Below the pieces are notes generated by a model. The model was not told the DNA's origin. It saw only the letters and a program-made list of their open reading frames with translations, and searched no databases. Shown one piece after another: positions 62,264 to 64,000 of a stretch of DNA of 64,000 nt. Both the position numbers and the translations under genes were made by a program. Every line of letters starts with the position of its first letter. Position 1 is the first letter of the stretch. Origin of the DNA: Mucilaginibacter_A sp050954285 (lineage in GTDB: Bacteria > Bacteroidota > Bacteroidia > Sphingobacteriales > Sphingobacteriaceae); assembly GCA_050954285.1 (NCBI GenBank), contig JBPBPL010000014.1, positions 62,001-126,000 on the forward strand, written 5' to 3'.

Positions 62264-62845
62264 ATGTCTTTAGAGAAATTCAATATCCGCAACAGCGTTT
62301 TAATACTGATGATTATTTTGGCTGCTGCCATGCGTTTTGTTCATTTGGATAACCAAAATGTTTGGGCCAATTTTACACCGGTTGGTGCGGTTTCGCTATT
62401 TGGTGGTGCTTATTTTACCGATAAAAAAAAGGCCTATTTAGTGCCCTTGCTGACTTTATTTTTCAGTGATTTATTGATCAATTATTTGTACTTCCATCAT
62501 TTCGTTTGGTTTTATGGCAGCGCAATCTGGGTTTATCTCAGTTTTGCAGCAATGGTTTATATCGGAAGCATCATTCCGAAAATTAACGTTGCAAACGTAG
62601 TGGTAGCTTCAATTTGTGCTGTTGCGGCGCATTGGTTATTAACGGATATTGATCCCTGGTTGCACGGAACTTTATATTCCAAAGGCATTAATGGTTATTT
62701 TCAATCTTTAATTGCAGCTATCCCTTTTGAACGAAGCTTGCTGATGGGCAATTTAGTTTATGGCTTTATTTTATTTGGCGGATTTGAACTGGTTAAAAGT
62801 AAATTCCCTGTTTTAAAATTGCATAACCAGCTGGTTGTAAAATAG
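62264..62845 (+). CDS. DUF6580-like membrane protein, probable cobamide-linked transporter
   Basis: 193 residues, five to six membrane helices (VLILMIILAAAMRFVHL; FTPVGAVSLFGGAYF; LVPLLTLFFSDLLINYL; SAIWVYLSFAAMVYIGSII). The pattern resembles DUF6580, which is similar in size to the substrate-binding S-components of ECF vitamin transporters. Its place behind a riboswitch-controlled btuB suggests handling of cobalamin or a precursor (inference). ATG at 62264 chosen; an upstream TTG frame start would lie inside the dispersed motif. Confidence 0.72.
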   Translation: MSLEKFNIRNSVLILMIILAAAMRFVHLDNQNVWANFTPVGAVSLFGGAYFTDKKKAYLVPLLTLFFSDLLINYLYFHHFVWFYGSAIWVYLSFAAMVYIGSIIPKINVANVVVASICAVAAHWLLTDIDPWLHGTLYSKGINGYFQSLIAAIPFERSLLMGNLVYGFILFGGFELVKSKFPVLKLHNQLVVK

Positions 62846-62860
62846 AAAAGTATACGCTTT

Positions 62861-62940
62861 GCAGCGTGAGGGATTGCAGTGGAAAGCCCGCAGCGCAGCG
62901 AGGACTTGTAACGGAAAGCCCGGCCCGCAGGGGCACGCCC
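62861..62940. repeat. GC-rich intergenic repeat with internal GGAAAGCCCG repeat
   Basis: GGAAAGCCCG occurs at 62881-62890 and 62913-62922, inside an 80-base block much richer in GC than its neighbours. It ends in GGGGCACGCCC. I recall near-identical intergenic blocks in other Sphingobacteriaceae genomes. No frame or hairpin terminator was found in it. Confidence 0.55.
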
Positions 62941-63005
62941 AAAATAGAATTTTAAAATTTAATTTATAGCGATGAAGTGTAAAAGCTTTATCTCTTTTTT
63001 TATGA

Positions 63006-63035
63006 ATACTGTTTTTATGCCGGTAAAAACAGTAT
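63006..63035. repeat. Palindromic double copy of the dispersed motif (GT form)
   Basis: ATACTGTTTTTA (63006-63017) and TAAAAACAGTAT (63024-63035) are exact complements around TGCCGG. In the leader of the Sir2 gene, about 20 bases before its ATG. Confidence 0.9.
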
Positions 63036-63055
63036 CGGTTTTGTATATTGAAAAC

Positions 63056-63754
63056 ATGAAAAAATTAGTGGTTTTAACCGGAGCCGGAATAAGTGCCGAA
63101 AGCGGCTTGAAAACCTTTCGTGACAGCGATGGCCTTTGGGAAGGTTATAATATTGAAGATGTTGCCACGCCGGAAGCTTGGCGGAAAAACCCGGAAATGG
63201 TGCAGCAATTTTACAACGAAAGAAGAAAATCAGTTTTGGAAGCCCAGCCAAATGCAGCTCATTTTGCTTTGGCAGCACTGGAAAAAGACTTCGACGTAAC
63301 CATAATTACGCAAAATATTGATGATTTGCACGAACGTGCCGGTTCTACCAACGTGGTACATTTGCATGGCGTAATTACAAAATCGCAGTCCAGTAAAAAT
63401 CCGAATCTGACCTATCCAATTAATGGTTGGGAAATTAAAATGGGAGAGGTTTGCGAGTTGGGTTCGCAGTTGCGCGCGCATGTAGTTTGGTTTGGAGAAG
63501 CGGTGCCGATGATTGAAAAAGCAGCCACAATCTGTATCAATGCGAATATTTTTATGCTGGTTGGCACTTCGTTGGCAGTTTATCCGGCTGCAGGTTTGAT
63601 AGACTATGTTCCGGATGAAACGCCAAAATATATTGTTGACCCGAAAATCCCTGCAATTTCATCTGTTAAAAACAGCATTAAAGTAGAAGAAAAAGCAACA
63701 GTTGGCGTGGTAAAAGTGGCGGAGATGTTGTATAAAAGTAAAACCGATATATGA
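63056..63754 (+). CDS. Sir2-family NAD-dependent protein deacylase (class III-like)
   Basis: 232 residues: NAD-binding LTGAGISAESGLKTFRD, TQNIDDLHERAG, catalytic His in VVHLHGVI and the WFGEAVP block. The substrate motif FYNERR (Tyr-x-x-Arg) is that of class III sirtuins, which remove succinyl and similar acidic acyl groups. The usual four zinc cysteines between GVITK and RAHVVWF are absent; only one Cys is seen there. The ATG at 63056 was chosen because the conserved fold begins at MKKLVVLTGAG; the 28-codon in-frame extension from 62972 includes the motif palindrome. Confidence 0.9.
   Translation: MKKLVVLTGAGISAESGLKTFRDSDGLWEGYNIEDVATPEAWRKNPEMVQQFYNERRKSVLEAQPNAAHFALAALEKDFDVTIITQNIDDLHERAGSTNVVHLHGVITKSQSSKNPNLTYPINGWEIKMGEVCELGSQLRAHVVWFGEAVPMIEKAATICINANIFMLVGTSLAVYPAAGLIDYVPDETPKYIVDPKIPAISSVKNSIKVEEKATVGVVKVAEMLYKSKTDI
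63667..63679 (-). repeat. Dispersed motif, GT form
   Basis: Minus-strand AATGCTGTTTTTA followed by ACAG, in the Sir2 gene as VKNSIK. Confidence 0.65.
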
Positions 63755-63762
63755 ATCGCCCT

Positions 63763-63957
63763 TTATTTAGTAAAATATATTCCCAGGAAAATGATCACTG
63801 CAAAAGCTATCATGAACCAATAAGAATTTTTATGTGCGAAATTAAATGTCCAACCTAAGCGACAAGGTTTTTGAACAATTAAACGGTTGTCATTTGGGTT
63901 GTTGTAAAACATTCCCCATTTCCATAACTGTGGATTTGTGTCGTCGAAGCTGTTCAT
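63763..63957 (-). CDS. DUF5808-like small membrane protein (64 aa)
   Basis: 64 residues: MNSFDDTNPQLWKWGMFYNN and RLGWTFNFAHKN fit the DUF5808 family (tryptophan-rich, W-x-WG-x-FY-NP-D), followed by one C-terminal helix (SYWFMIAFAVIIFLGIYF). Convergent with the Sir2 gene, 8 bases between the stops. Function unknown. Confidence 0.78.
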   Translation of the reverse strand: MNSFDDTNPQLWKWGMFYNNPNDNRLIVQKPCRLGWTFNFAHKNSYWFMIAFAVIIFLGIYFTK

Positions 63958-64000
63958 AATAAGCGGTTTAGTCGTTAAATATGCATCAATAATTATACCG

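Noticed and set aside
1..64000. Search for CRISPR arrays, retrons, toxin-antitoxin pairs, integrases and transposases
   Set aside because: No regular repeat-spacer array, reverse transcriptase, recombinase or transposase frame was recognised.

Overview
The window looks like a chromosomal segment of a Bacteroidota bacterium, most like Sphingobacteriaceae (Pedobacter or Mucilaginibacter type). This is an inference from gene content: a SusC/SusD pair, TonB-dependent receptors, DUF3276, DUF5362, DUF5522 and DUF5808 proteins, -7 boxes of the form TAnnTTTG, and moderate AT-richness. No phage, insertion sequence, CRISPR array or rRNA was seen.

Region 1 (1-26366) is a large polysaccharide utilisation locus for beta-mannan (galacto/glucomannan, probably acetylated). 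It encodes GH9 (partial), two GH5, two GH26, GH3 and GH27 enzymes, a sialate-O-acetylesterase-like and a CE2-like esterase, a SusC/SusD/surface-lipoprotein trio, a second TonB-dependent receptor, a sodium:solute symporter, a GH130 mannosylglucose phosphorylase, an AGE-family 2-epimerase and an AraC regulator. Inferred flow: surface GH5/GH26 enzymes cut the backbone, esterases and the alpha-galactosidase strip decorations, SusCD and the symporter import products, the epimerase turns mannobiose into mannosylglucose, and GH130 phosphorolyses it to mannose-1-phosphate and glucose.

Region 2 (26401-52550) is housekeeping: dinB, tRNA-Arg(CCG), ychF, mgtE, an ABC exporter, nusB, yajC, a YbbR protein, coaE, an MBL-fold nuclease, a ZIP transporter, a PAP2 phosphatase, glmM, a cysteine desulfurase, an ABC-F ATPase, an EamA permease, a c-type cytochrome, an M28 peptidase, proB, proA and an amine oxidase. 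Region 3 (52623-58733) is an L-rhamnose operon: transporter, bifunctional aldolase/dehydrogenase, isomerase, kinase. Region 4 (58753-63957) has a serine hydrolase, a cobalamin riboswitch with btuB and a DUF6580-like membrane protein, a Sir2 deacylase and a DUF5808 protein.

The most striking signal is not a gene. A 13-base motif, RATRCT + (TC or GT) + TTTTA, often followed 4-7 bases later by TAAAA, recurs about 63 times by hand count on both strands. About half the copies lie inside genes in all three reading frames and about half fall in the roughly one tenth of the DNA that is intergenic. Some copies form perfect 12-13 bp inverted repeats whose arms covary. It resembles, in density and placement, the DNA uptake sequences of Neisseriaceae and Pasteurellaceae. 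I know of no description of it in Bacteroidota. Two other intergenic repeats (49462-49740 and 62861-62940) are unrelated to it.
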